This document shows positions 15,598 through 23,728 of a stretch of 64,000 nucleotides of DNA, piece after piece. The notes beneath the pieces were generated by a model. The model did no database searches. It saw only the letters and a program-made list of their open reading frames with translations, and had not been told where the DNA came from. The translations under genes and the position numbers were made by a program. Position 1 is the stretch's first letter. The number at the start of each line of letters is the position of its first letter. This stretch comes from JABFSS01 sp964449445 (GTDB lineage: Bacteria; Patescibacteriota; Gracilibacteria; Peribacterales; Peribacteraceae): the NCBI GenBank assembly GCA_964449445.1, contig CAYUZT010000007.1, positions 1-64,000 of the forward strand, written 5' to 3'.

Positions 15598-18199
15598 AAG
15601 CCGTTACCTCCTCCTCCACCTCTAACGGCTTCGAGATTTTCTTGGCGCCCCCGTGGAGGAATTCCAGGTCCTTCTCGCCCTTCTGGACAATGCGGATCAC
15701 GTCGCCGTGCGTGAAAATATCCTTGAGGATGTGCTCGGCGATCTCGGATTCCAGCCGCTCCTGTATCACCCTGCGGACCGGACGCGCGCCGTACTCGGGA
15801 TCGAAGCCTTCCTCCGCGAGCAGGTTGATGGCTTTTGCGTCGACATCGAGCGTGAAGCCCTGCTCCTTCAGGCGGCTTGCGAGGTGATCGATGTGCATGC
15901 GCACGATCTTGCGGATGTGCTGCTGGTTGAGGGCATTGAACACGATGATGTGATCGACACGGTTGAGGAATTCCGGACGCAGATGGTCTTTGAGTTCTTC
16001 GACCACTTCCTTGCACTTCTCCTCATACTCCTGCTCCTCGGCTTTGGCCTGCTCTTCCAGCTTAAAGCCGATGCGCGCCGCCTGCTTCGTCAGTTTTTCG
16101 GCGCCGATATTGCTGGTCATGATGATGATCGTGTTCGTGAAGTCGACCTGCTTGCCCTGGCCGTCCGTGAGTGAACCGTCCTCCAGAATCTGCAGGAGGA
16201 TGTTGAAGAATTCCGGGTGAGCCTTCTCGATTTCATCGAAGAGCACCACGGAGTAGGGCTTGCGGCGGACCGCTTCGGTCAGCTGGCCGCCTTCCTCGTA
16301 GCCGACGTAGCCAGCGGTGGTTCCCGTGAGTCTGGAGACGTTATGACGCTCCATGAACTCGGACATGTCGATCTTGATGAGCGAGTCCTCGCGGTTGAAG
16401 ACTTCCTTCGCGATCGTCCGGACGAGTTCGGTCTTGCCGACGCCCGTGGGGCCCAGGAAGAGGAATGATCCGATGGGACGCTTGGCATCACTGATGCCGA
16501 CGCGCGAGCGACGGATGGCGCGCGCGACCTTCTTGATCGCGTCGTCCTGGCCGATGATCGATTTGCGGAAGACTTGTTCGAGGTTCGTGAGACGCTTGGC
16601 CTCCGACTTGAGCAGTTTCGTAACGGGAATGCCGGTCATGCGGCCGACGACCTGGGCGATATCGTCCTCGGTGATAGAAATCGGTGTGCGGCGGTCGCCG
16701 TCCTGCGCGTTCTTCAGCTGGTCGAGCTTCTCTTTCAGATCCTGCTGCTCCTGTTTCATCTTCAGCGCGACGTGATACTTCTGCTCCTTGACCGCCTGCT
16801 GCTGTTTGACGACGAGGAGTTCGAGCTTCTCTTCCATCTTGCGGATTTCGGGAGCGTTGCCCACGTGCTGCAGGCTTTTGCCTGCGGCCGCTTCGTCCAT
16901 CACATCGATGGCTTTATCGGGCAGGTATCGCTCGGTGATGTAGCGCTTGCTGAGCGTGACGGCAGCCTCCAGCGCTCCATCGGTGATGGAGAGGTGATGG
17001 AACTGCTCGAAGCTTTCCTTGATTCCCTGGAGGATCTTGATCGCATCGGGAACGATTGGTTCCTGCACCATGATGGACTGGAACCGGCGCTCGAGCGCGC
17101 GGTCCTTTTCGATCGTGCGGTACTCGTCGAGCGTCGTTGCGCCAATCACCCGCAGTGCGCCGCGACTGAGCGCGGGTTTTAAGATATTTGCGGCATCCAG
17201 GGATCCCTCTGCGGCGCCGGCTCCAACCACAGTGTGGATTTCATCGATGAACAGGATGATCGAGTTATCGCTCTTGGCGGCTTCCTTGATGATGTCGTCG
17301 AAGCGCTGTTCGAATTCGCCGCGGTACTTGGTGCCCGCGACCAGCGATCCCATGTTCAGAATCAAAAGCCTGCGATTCTGCAGGGAGGAGGGGACGTCGC
17401 CTGCGGCAATCCGCTGCGCGAGGCCTTCCACGATCGCGGTCTTCCCCACACCCGGCTCGCCGATGAGCACGGGGTTGTTCTTCGTCTTGCGGTTGAGGAT
17501 CCGGATGAGCCGCTCGATCTCCTCGTCGCGCCCGATGATCGGGTCCACCTTCTTTTCCTTCACTCTCGCAATCAAGTCATCGGTGAAGTAATCGAGAACA
17601 GGCGTTTTGCTCTTCCCATCGCCTTTCTTGCGCTTCAAGCTCTCGCTCTCGCCAGAAGCGGCCATTCCCGGCTGCATGCCGACGATCGCTCCCTGCAGGC
17701 CGTGGAAGAACGCCTCGAGCGACTGCTCGAGGTTCCTGTTCTGCTGTTTGAACGTGTTGATCTGTCCGAACATTTCTTCCACGCGGGTCTTCAGATCTTC
17801 GGGGTCCACCTGCATGTTTTCCAGAAGCAATGTGGCGGCGTTCTTGCCTGTCGAGACGAGGGAGTGGAGCAGGTGCTCGGTGCCCACATTCGCGTGGCGG
17901 AACTTGTGCGCCGTGATCACGCTCTGTTCGATGACGGTATGGAGGAAGGTACTGAGACCGTGCTTGACGCTCTGGCCCTCGATATTCGGCGACTTCATTG
18001 CTTTGAGGAGAATGCGGACGTTCTCCTGCGTGACGCCGGCTCCCGTGAAAATGGAGAATCCCAACGACTTCGGGATACTCAGAAGCCCCAAGAGCAAGTG
18101 CTCCGTTCCGATGTAGGGACTCTTCATGTTCTTCGCCTCCTGCTCGGCGATCTGGAGCGCGAGCTTGGCATTGGGCGTGAAGCGGTCGAAGGGGTGCAT
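15596..18199 (-). CDS. clpC: ATP-dependent Clp protease ATP-binding subunit ClpC
   Basis: 867 residues. The N-terminal Clp-N double repeat starts M-H-P-F-D-R-F-T-P-N-A and has Y-I-G-T-E-H-L-L-L-G-L. AAA1 has GEPGVGKTA and an internal E-E-K-L-E-L-L-V-V-K-Q-coiled M-domain shorter than that of ClpB. AAA2 has GPTGVGKTE, and a D2-small domain follows with G-A-R-P-V-R-R. It is a hexameric unfoldase feeding ClpP or acting as a chaperone; no clpP is nearby. Heat-shock control is shown by a near-perfect CIRCE at 18234-18260. Confidence 0.92.
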   Translation of the reverse strand: MHPFDRFTPNAKLALQIAEQEAKNMKSPYIGTEHLLLGLLSIPKSLGFSIFTGAGVTQENVRILLKAMKSPNIEGQSVKHGLSTFLHTVIEQSVITAHKFRHANVGTEHLLHSLVSTGKNAATLLLENMQVDPEDLKTRVEEMFGQINTFKQQNRNLEQSLEAFFHGLQGAIVGMQPGMAASGESESLKRKKGDGKSKTPVLDYFTDDLIARVKEKKVDPIIGRDEEIERLIRILNRKTKNNPVLIGEPGVGKTAIVEGLAQRIAAGDVPSSLQNRRLLILNMGSLVAGTKYRGEFEQRFDDIIKEAAKSDNSIILFIDEIHTVVGAGAAEGSLDAANILKPALSRGALRVIGATTLDEYRTIEKDRALERRFQSIMVQEPIVPDAIKILQGIKESFEQFHHLSITDGALEAAVTLSKRYITERYLPDKAIDVMDEAAAGKSLQHVGNAPEIRKMEEKLELLVVKQQQAVKEQKYHVALKMKQEQQDLKEKLDQLKNAQDGDRRTPISITEDDIAQVVGRMTGIPVTKLLKSEAKRLTNLEQVFRKSIIGQDDAIKKVARAIRRSRVGISDAKRPIGSFLFLGPTGVGKTELVRTIAKEVFNREDSLIKIDMSEFMERHNVSRLTGTTAGYVGYEEGGQLTEAVRRKPYSVVLFDEIEKAHPEFFNILLQILEDGSLTDGQGKQVDFTNTIIIMTSNIGAEKLTKQAARIGFKLEEQAKAEEQEYEEKCKEVVEELKDHLRPEFLNRVDHIIVFNALNQQHIRKIVRMHIDHLASRLKEQGFTLDVDAKAINLLAEEGFDPEYGARPVRRVIQERLESEIAEHILKDIFTHGDVIRIVQKGEKDLEFLHGGAKKISKPLEVEEEVTA

Positions 18200-18233
18200 A
18201 CGAGGAGGAGGGGAGAGGAGAAGCGATGCGCAA

Positions 18234-18260
18234 TTAGCAGTCTATATGTCCGAGTGCTAA
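18234..18260. promoter_or_regulatory. CIRCE operator (HrcA site) upstream of clpC
   Basis: TTAGCAGTC, 9 nt, GAGTGCTAA: eight of nine positions of the left half and all of the right half match the consensus TTAGCACTC-N9-GAGTGCTAA. It lies 35 nt before the clpC start and overlaps a TATAGA-like -10 on the minus strand. It predicts an HrcA repressor elsewhere in the genome. Confidence 0.88.
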
Positions 18261-18369
18261 TTGTCGAGAAACTTCTGACTATTGTACTCGAAAGACGGCG
18301 CAGAAGGCATTGTCTTACAGGTCACGATTATTGCGAGAAGGATTTTTGTATAGTTTTATAGACATTCCC

Positions 18370-19632
18370 TCACGGCTTCTCGCGCTTCCTATGGTGAATT
18401 CTCCAGTCTTCGATGAAAATCGCGATGATCGTGGTCGCCGGAATCGCCAGGATGATGCCGAGAATAGGGTGGATGAGCATGGGGAAACTGACGCCGACGA
18501 GCATTGCGAAGATGATGGCGAGCGGCGAGAGGCCCACGGCGCGCTTCATGATGAGCGGAACGAGGAGGTTGTTCTCACACCACTGGATGACGTAGTAGAC
18601 CGCGCCCACCACGAGGATCCAGAAAAATCCCTTCTGCGTTCCGGCAATGAGGATGGCCGGAATCGCGGCGATCAACGGACCGATGACGGGGATGAATTCG
18701 GTGAAGCCGGCCAGAATGCCGAGTGTCAGTGCGTAGGGCATGCGCAGGATGGTGAGCGCCAGGAAGACCATGAAGCCGATGAAGAAGCAGAGTACCAGCT
18801 GCCCCCGCGTCCACTGCGCCATTTTGGTCTGGATGGCCTCGGATTTGTCGTCCAGATAGGGGCGCATTCTCCAGGGAAGGAAACTTTTCACCCACGCGAT
18901 CACCTTTTCCTTCTCGATCTGAATGAAGAACGCCATCACCAGGATGATCACGAGGTTCGCGAAGAAATTCACCACCGATCCCGCCAGTTGCGCGGCGAGG
19001 AGAAGGGAACTCTGCGTCGCGACGGCCAGGTTCTGACCAAATTGTTGGAGGGCGTCGGCGAATTGATTGATGGAGAGATTGCGCAGTGTCGATTCCAGGA
19101 GCTCCGTGAGGCTCGCGTTTGCGCTGTCGGTGAGGAACGGAAGCGAAATGCGCGGGTCGTGCAGGAAGGTGTTCACTTCCGTCTGAATCAATCCGGCCAG
19201 GTCAATCAGCTGCGTCGCGATGAGCGGGATGAGCGAGACGAGCAGGAACACGAGGAGGAACAGTGCGACGAAGTAGTGAATCAGGATGCCGAGCCCGCGT
19301 GGAATCCCCAGTCGTCGTAAGAATTGCACGCCGGGATCGATGATCATTGCGACGAAGATGCTGAGCAGCAGCAGCACGATTTTGTCCTGCAGGAGCCAGA
19401 GCAGCACCGCTCCAACGCCGATCGCGAGAACGGCGAAGGACGCTTTCACCACGCTCTGGATAGAGAGGTGGACGGTAATTTCCGCAATATCCTCTTCCTT
19501 GGGCGCTCGAGGTGGCTCCCGATCCATAAACTTGTTCTGCTGAATTTCACGCGCGCGCGCGAGAAGCTTTTGCGCCTTTTCCCCGATGATGCGCAGTGAC
19601 GTGAACGAGCCGGTGTTCTTTTTGGGATTCAT
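18370..19632 (-). CDS. AI-2E family transporter (PerM/UPF0118-type permease)
   Basis: 420 residues with about seven to eight hydrophobic helices and family motifs D-P-G-V-Q-F-L-R-R-L-G-I-P-R-G-L-G-I, F-I-P-V-I-G-P-L-I-A-A-I-P-A and a late L-V-P-L-I-M-K-R-A-V-G-L-S-P. Members export varied small solutes, or Na+/H+ in some cases; the substrate here is unknown. The cytosolic N-terminal extension (about 60 residues) is charged. It is co-directional with the downstream clpC and the upstream pilin-like gene. Confidence 0.9.
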   Translation of the reverse strand: MNPKKNTGSFTSLRIIGEKAQKLLARAREIQQNKFMDREPPRAPKEEDIAEITVHLSIQSVVKASFAVLAIGVGAVLLWLLQDKIVLLLLSIFVAMIIDPGVQFLRRLGIPRGLGILIHYFVALFLLVFLLVSLIPLIATQLIDLAGLIQTEVNTFLHDPRISLPFLTDSANASLTELLESTLRNLSINQFADALQQFGQNLAVATQSSLLLAAQLAGSVVNFFANLVIILVMAFFIQIEKEKVIAWVKSFLPWRMRPYLDDKSEAIQTKMAQWTRGQLVLCFFIGFMVFLALTILRMPYALTLGILAGFTEFIPVIGPLIAAIPAILIAGTQKGFFWILVVGAVYYVIQWCENNLLVPLIMKRAVGLSPLAIIFAMLVGVSFPMLIHPILGIILAIPATTIIAIFIEDWRIHHRKREKP

Positions 19633-19649
19633 AGGAGGGAGTCGGGGAG

Positions 19650-20060
19650 TTATGCGCCGAAGAGAGCGGAGACGATGGTATCCACGATGAGGTAGGAGAG
19701 GACCACCACCACGAGACCGATGATGGCATTCATCATGCGTTTCTTCGCTGCCTCCTTATCGACGAGTCCCATTGGCAGACCGGAGATTCCGTACTCATAG
19801 CCGGCTTGGATGATCTGGAACAGCGTGAGGCCGCCAGCGAGACCGAACGCGATGCGTATGAGATAGGCGAGGTAGAGGGGAATACATTCAAACCCGAAGT
19901 CGCCGGTGATGAAGCTGCAGCTGCCGATGGTCCCGCTTTCGGGGATGATCTGGGGTCCTTGGAGCATCGCCACGCCGGGCACGATCAGCAGGAAGATTCC
20001 GACGAACAACGTACCGAAGCGGTTTGTCACAGGAACATATTGTGCGGCAAATTGTGCCAT
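19650..20060 (-). CDS. Small pilin-like membrane protein (VirB2/TrbC-like)
   Basis: 136 residues from ATG 20060. A first hydrophobic segment (FGTLFVGIFLLIVPGVAML) could be a signal sequence. A short loop with two cysteines precedes two further helices separated by an E-A-A-K-K-R basic loop, the arrangement of VirB2/TrbC-like proteins seen at 38800-40277. Likely part of the same pilus or secretion apparatus as PrgI/TraC/VirB4, by inference. Confidence 0.65.
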   Translation of the reverse strand: MAQFAAQYVPVTNRFGTLFVGIFLLIVPGVAMLQGPQIIPESGTIGSCSFITGDFGFECIPLYLAYLIRIAFGLAGGLTLFQIIQAGYEYGISGLPMGLVDKEAAKKRMMNAIIGLVVVVLSYLIVDTIVSALFGA

Positions 20061-20064
20061 GCAG

Positions 20065-20160
20065 CGATTGTTATATTGATATATTGTTATATTGTTGAAA
20101 CTGGGGAGTGATCGGTGACGTGCTTGCGAACAGTATGGCAATATATCAATATAACAATTG
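20065..20160. repeat. AT-rich long hairpin between divergent genes
   Basis: TTGTTATATTGATATATTG at 20068-20086 is matched perfectly by its reverse complement at 20139-20157; one more A-T pair, a G-T and a C-G pair extend the stem to 22. The loop is about 52 nt and holds a further TTATATTGTTG direct repeat. It lies between divergent starts and supplies a TATAAC -10 for dus. Confidence 0.8.
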
Positions 20161-20162
20161 TC

Positions 20163-21152
20163 ATGTTTTCCTGGTCCACCACCCTTCGTCCCATTGTCTC
20201 CCTTGCTCCCATGGCGGGAGTCACCGATGCGTCCTACCGCCAGCTGATCAAGCGGATCGCGCCGGAGACGATCGTCTTTACCGAATTCCTCTCGACCGAT
20301 GCCATTCACTACGGGGCAAGCAAGACGCTCGAGATGCTGCACTTCGATCCTTCGCTCGAGCGGCCGTTCATCGTGCAGGTGTTCGGGCACGATCCGGATC
20401 ATTTCCTGAGCGCGGCGAAAGTCGTCGAGCAACTGGGTGCTGACGGCATCGATATCAACATGGGCTGCCCGGCGGCGAAAGTGGTTTCGTCCTGCCATGG
20501 CTCTGCACTCATCCGCGAGCCCGATCTCGCAGCGAGACTCGTGGAAGCGACGGTCAACGCCGTGAAGATCCCCGTCAGCGTGAAGACGCGACTCGGGTGG
20601 GACAAGAAAGACACCCTCGTTCCCTTCTGCAAACGCCTGGTCGATGCGGGGGCGCAAGCGCTCTCCATCCATGGACGCCGCTTCTGCGACAAGTTCACGG
20701 GCAAAGCCGACTGGGAACCGATCTACGACCTCAAGCGCAACGTCTCGGTTCCTGTCATTGGCAACGGCGACATCAGCTCCGCGCAGGACGCAGTCAGCAA
20801 GATCGGGAATCTGGATGGCGTGATGGTGGGGAGGGGGACATTCGGCAACCCATGGGTGATGCGCGAGATTGTTGACGCTCTGACAGGGGAAAATGGAAAA
20901 TTGAAAATTGAAAATGCCCGCCTACCGGACGGGCAGGGAAAATTGCGGCCGCTTACCTTCGAGCAGAAAATTCCGTGGATTTTGGATCATTGTGAACTCG
21001 CAGTTCGGTTCAAAGGCGAGCGGAAAGGGATGCTCGAGATGCGGAGGCACCTGAGTAGTTACGTGAAAGGGTTTGATGGCGCGAAGGAAATGCGCGAGAG
21101 ATTGGTACGGGTGGAGAAGTTGGAGGAGGTGAAGGAGATTCTTTGCGCATGA
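20163..21152 (+). CDS. dus: tRNA-dihydrouridine synthase (DusB type)
   Basis: 329 residues from ATG 20163: FMN-binding TIM barrel with L-A-P-M-A-G-V-T-D, the catalytic N-M-G-C-P, K-T-R-L-G-W, S-I-H-G-R, N-G-D-I and G-R-G-T-F-G-N-P-W motifs. It reduces uridines in the tRNA D-loop. After the barrel, about residues 242-262 (E-N-G-K-L-K-I-E-N-A-R-L) have no counterpart in the family and are encoded by GGAAAATTGA-type words plus a GC hairpin, inserted in frame. TATAAC lies 7 nt before the ATG. Confidence 0.9.
   Translation: MFSWSTTLRPIVSLAPMAGVTDASYRQLIKRIAPETIVFTEFLSTDAIHYGASKTLEMLHFDPSLERPFIVQVFGHDPDHFLSAAKVVEQLGADGIDINMGCPAAKVVSSCHGSALIREPDLAARLVEATVNAVKIPVSVKTRLGWDKKDTLVPFCKRLVDAGAQALSIHGRRFCDKFTGKADWEPIYDLKRNVSVPVIGNGDISSAQDAVSKIGNLDGVMVGRGTFGNPWVMREIVDALTGENGKLKIENARLPDGQGKLRPLTFEQKIPWILDHCELAVRFKGERKGMLEMRRHLSSYVKGFDGAKEMRERLVRVEKLEEVKEILCA
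20886..20945. repeat. In-frame short-word insertion in dus
   Basis: Tandem GGAAAATGGAAAATTG / AAAATTGAAAATG words followed by the palindrome GCCCGCCTACCGGACGGGC. Reading frame is preserved. Confidence 0.75.
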
Positions 21153-21173
21153 GCAAAGAGTAGAATCATTCCT

Positions 21174-21530
21174 ATGTCAGATATTGTTGATCTGGATGAC
21201 CTCTACGACCGATATGTCGATTTTGAGGAAAGATTTTTGGAATTCTCCATTCAAGCCACTCGGGTGCATTGGGTGCGGGAATATTACCGCAAGACTTTTC
21301 GTTTACTTACTATGCCTACATTCAGATCACGATGGTTCAAGTGGCCGGAGAGACGCAGAACATATGAGCAGGCGAAATGGCTTGGAGGATTCGATGCATG
21401 GCTAGCTAAAGAAAAGGCACGCGATGAAGAATTGCGAGAGCAGGGTTGTCCGCCCAACATTGAGCGCCTCGTCCGGGAATCGATTGAGCGTTTACGACAG
21501 CTAGATAATCCGGATCTTCCGGAAGAATGA
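21174..21530 (+). CDS. Hypothetical charged helical protein
   Basis: 118 residues, not recognised; rich in Arg, Glu and aromatic residues with long predicted helices and no membrane segment. TAGAAT at 21161-21166 ends 7 nt before the ATG, giving a likely leaderless mRNA independent of dus. Confidence 0.6.
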   Translation: MSDIVDLDDLYDRYVDFEERFLEFSIQATRVHWVREYYRKTFRLLTMPTFRSRWFKWPERRRTYEQAKWLGGFDAWLAKEKARDEELREQGCPPNIERLVRESIERLRQLDNPDLPEE

Positions 21531-21550
21531 GAATCGATGATGAAGAATCC

Positions 21551-21621
21551 TCATAACTGCACTTTCACGCCAGGCCCCATCGTCGGGCTGATTCCAACGG
21601 AGGATGTAATTCACTTTGATG
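21551..21621 (-). pseudogene. Second, diverged copy of the rplA 3' end
   Basis: On the minus strand this stretch ends with codons for V-G-I-S-P-T-M-G-P-G-V-K-V-Q-L-stop, identical in protein to the end of rplA (22840-22884) but with several silent changes. Further upstream, matching continues to the ATCAAAG of the rplA tail with small indels. It lies just beyond the 407-residue gene, so that gene is flanked on both sides by rplA 3' ends in direct orientation. Confidence 0.85.
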
Positions 21622-22834
21622 CTGAAGAGCCGGGCTTCCCGTGATGATACTTATGGTATTCCCTTTCTGCCCGAGCGCGAAGAATCTCTGGCGATGCAGA
21701 TTTTTTTGACAGATAGCCAAGCTCATAGAGCCAGCGATACAATCTCCACCACGCACTCGGAGGTTCCACGTCAAAGAGCCGAGCAATGCGTAATGGAAAG
21801 AGTCTCATCTGGACCGCGATGTTGCGCATGAAGCTCACTTTGCTGCGGAAGTAGAGGTCATTTTCCTCCTGACATATTTTCTCTGCACCCAGTCTCTTAA
21901 AAGCAGCGTCACCCAGTTCTTCCCTGAGCAACTTTCGCATATCTGCTGGGGCAAAATACAAATCATCTTTTCCGAAAAAATCTTCTGGATGGAGATCACT
22001 CACTCCGTCATGTACCTGTGCAAGGAGCTCATTGCCAGCGTCCACGATATGTTCATCGCGAAATCCCCGACAGAGGTAGCGCAATTGTTCTTCGGAGTTC
22101 ATATGCAGAGTGATATCCTTGCCCGCTTCTGTTCGGTGGAGCAAGTGATAATAGGCATGCTGACGTTCATGCGTCCAGCGTGCGTGCAAGGCCTTTCGGT
22201 CACCTATGCTGGTTCCGATGAGGTAATAGGGAATGATTTTTTCCTGGCCGTGATTGCGGACGCTGAACTGTTTTGGCATGAGGAATGCGATGCTCTCGTC
22301 ACTGGCACCCCAGAGCGTTTCGTAGTCCGGACTGCACCAGGTGTCGAGATGAACGAAGATTCCATGGTGGTGCATGGCTAGGGGCAGCAGGGGTTTTTGC
22401 CCCGTAAAATACGTGAAAGTCGCTTTGGCATTGCCAGCCAATTTTTTCTCCTCGAGAAATGAATCGAGCAATCGTGCGTTGGTGCTGTATTTTTCTACTG
22501 CCGCTGCGACTTTCATACGAGCAGCAGCGGACAGGGCATTCAGTGGAATATGCGCGAGGAATTCTTCCTTTGTGAAGAGGGGATTTGTATTGATATAGGC
22601 GATGGCATTCGAGAGGACATCGGCGTAGGCCAACTTCCGCTCAATGTACGCGGATGCATAATCCTGTAAATTTTCCTTTCCGCGGGTTTCTTTTTTCGAT
22701 GCATGCAACGTTTTCTGCATGAGAGCGTGCATTTCCTTCCTCAAAATGCGATCGAGCAATCCTCGGGCGTGTATATGCGCGATGCGCACGCATGGCGCTT
22801 TGTTGATTGCTGCAAGGTCTTCTGTTGCATGCAT
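21611..22834 (-). CDS. Hypothetical protein with HExxH-like motif
   Basis: 407 residues, family not recognised. The sequence W-T-H-E-R-Q-H contains an HExxH pattern typical of zincin metallopeptidases, with acidic residues downstream (A-G-N-E-L-L) that could give a third ligand. No signal peptide. It begins 5 nt after the rplA stop, so it is probably read through from rplA. Composition is more AT-rich than rplA, and it lies between the intact rplA 3' end and a diverged copy of that end, suggesting acquisition by insertion. Confidence 0.65.
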   Translation of the reverse strand: MHATEDLAAINKAPCVRIAHIHARGLLDRILRKEMHALMQKTLHASKKETRGKENLQDYASAYIERKLAYADVLSNAIAYINTNPLFTKEEFLAHIPLNALSAAARMKVAAAVEKYSTNARLLDSFLEEKKLAGNAKATFTYFTGQKPLLPLAMHHHGIFVHLDTWCSPDYETLWGASDESIAFLMPKQFSVRNHGQEKIIPYYLIGTSIGDRKALHARWTHERQHAYYHLLHRTEAGKDITLHMNSEEQLRYLCRGFRDEHIVDAGNELLAQVHDGVSDLHPEDFFGKDDLYFAPADMRKLLREELGDAAFKRLGAEKICQEENDLYFRSKVSFMRNIAVQMRLFPLRIARLFDVEPPSAWWRLYRWLYELGYLSKKSASPEILRARAEREYHKYHHGKPGSSASK

Positions 22835-22839
22835 AGTAC

Positions 22840-23541
22840 TCAGAGCTGAACCTTCACGCCCGGTCCCATGGTCGGTGAAATTCCCACGGAGAGGATGTAT
22901 TCCCCTTTGATACCACTGGGCTGCGCTTCTTTGACGGCGGTGAGGAGGGCTTCCAGGTTTTCCTGCAGCTTCTTGGGACCGAAGGAAATTTTGCCGAAGA
23001 CGGTGTGGATGATGCCCTGCTTGTCCATCTTCACTTCGATGCGGCCTTTCTTCAGTTCACCGATCACTTGCGCCACTTTCTCCGTGACCGTTCCGGACTT
23101 GGGACTCGGCATCAGGCCTTTCTGCCCGAGCGTCTTTGCGACTTTGCCCAGGTCTTTCATCATCTTGGGAGACGCAACGGCGATATCGAAGTCGATCTTG
23201 CCGTCGGAGATCTGCTTGATGAGATCCTCGTTGCCCGCCAGATCCGCTCCGGCTTTTTTCGCTTCGTCGATCTGATCATCCGGGACGAATGCGGCGATGC
23301 GAACGGACTTGCCGGTTCCATGGGGGAGGGGAACGGTGGTGCGGACCAACTGATCCGCCTGCGTCGTATCGGCATTGATGCGGATGTGGACTTCCGCCGC
23401 ACCATCAAAGGAAGTGGTGCTCAGTTTCGGCAATAACTCCACTGCCTCGGCGATGGGGTAGATGGATTTTGTGATGAGCGCCTTGCGCTCTGCGTATTTC
23501 TTTCCTTTCTTGCGTGCGAGGGGACTTCTTTTGGAGGCCAT
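22840..23541 (-). CDS. rplA: 50S ribosomal protein L1
   Basis: 233 residues with L1 landmarks: F-D-G-A-A-E-V-H-I-R-I-N, R-T-T-V-P-L-P-H-G-T-G-K, G-Q-K-G-L-M-P-S-P-K-S-G-T-V and the C-terminal V-G-I-S-P-T-M-G-P-G-V. It binds 23S rRNA at the L1 stalk. Normally next to rplK, but here separated from it by a membrane-protein gene and two hairpins. Its 3' end is duplicated at 21551-21621. Confidence 0.95.
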   Translation of the reverse strand: MASKRSPLARKKGKKYAERKALITKSIYPIAEAVELLPKLSTTSFDGAAEVHIRINADTTQADQLVRTTVPLPHGTGKSVRIAAFVPDDQIDEAKKAGADLAGNEDLIKQISDGKIDFDIAVASPKMMKDLGKVAKTLGQKGLMPSPKSGTVTEKVAQVIGELKKGRIEVKMDKQGIIHTVFGKISFGPKKLQENLEALLTAVKEAQPSGIKGEYILSVGISPTMGPGVKVQL

Positions 23542-23636
23542 AGTGATGGGGGGAACGTGGTAGTGGCGCTCAAGTGAGCTCCCACGAGAGAGCGAGAATA
23601 TGCCTCACGAATGACGTAAAAGCAAGACCTGTGAAA

Positions 23637-23722
23637 GGGGACCGAGGGGACCAAAGGGACAGAGGGGACCGACGTATCAAAAACCTCGGTCCCTTCGGTA
23701 CCGTCGGTTCCTTCGGTTCCTT
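23637..23722. terminator. GGGACCGAN-word hairpin
   Basis: Left arm of GGGACCGAG/GGGACCAAA/GGGACAGAG words, loop near 23675-23683, right arm of CGGTCCCTTCGGTACC words. It lies just beyond the stop of the 23729-24319 membrane gene and is probably its terminator. Confidence 0.65.
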
Positions 23723-23728
23723 TTTCTA

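Noticed and set aside
17234..18361. 375-codon plus-strand frame opposite clpC
   Set aside because: Shadow of a highly conserved AAA+ gene on the other strand.
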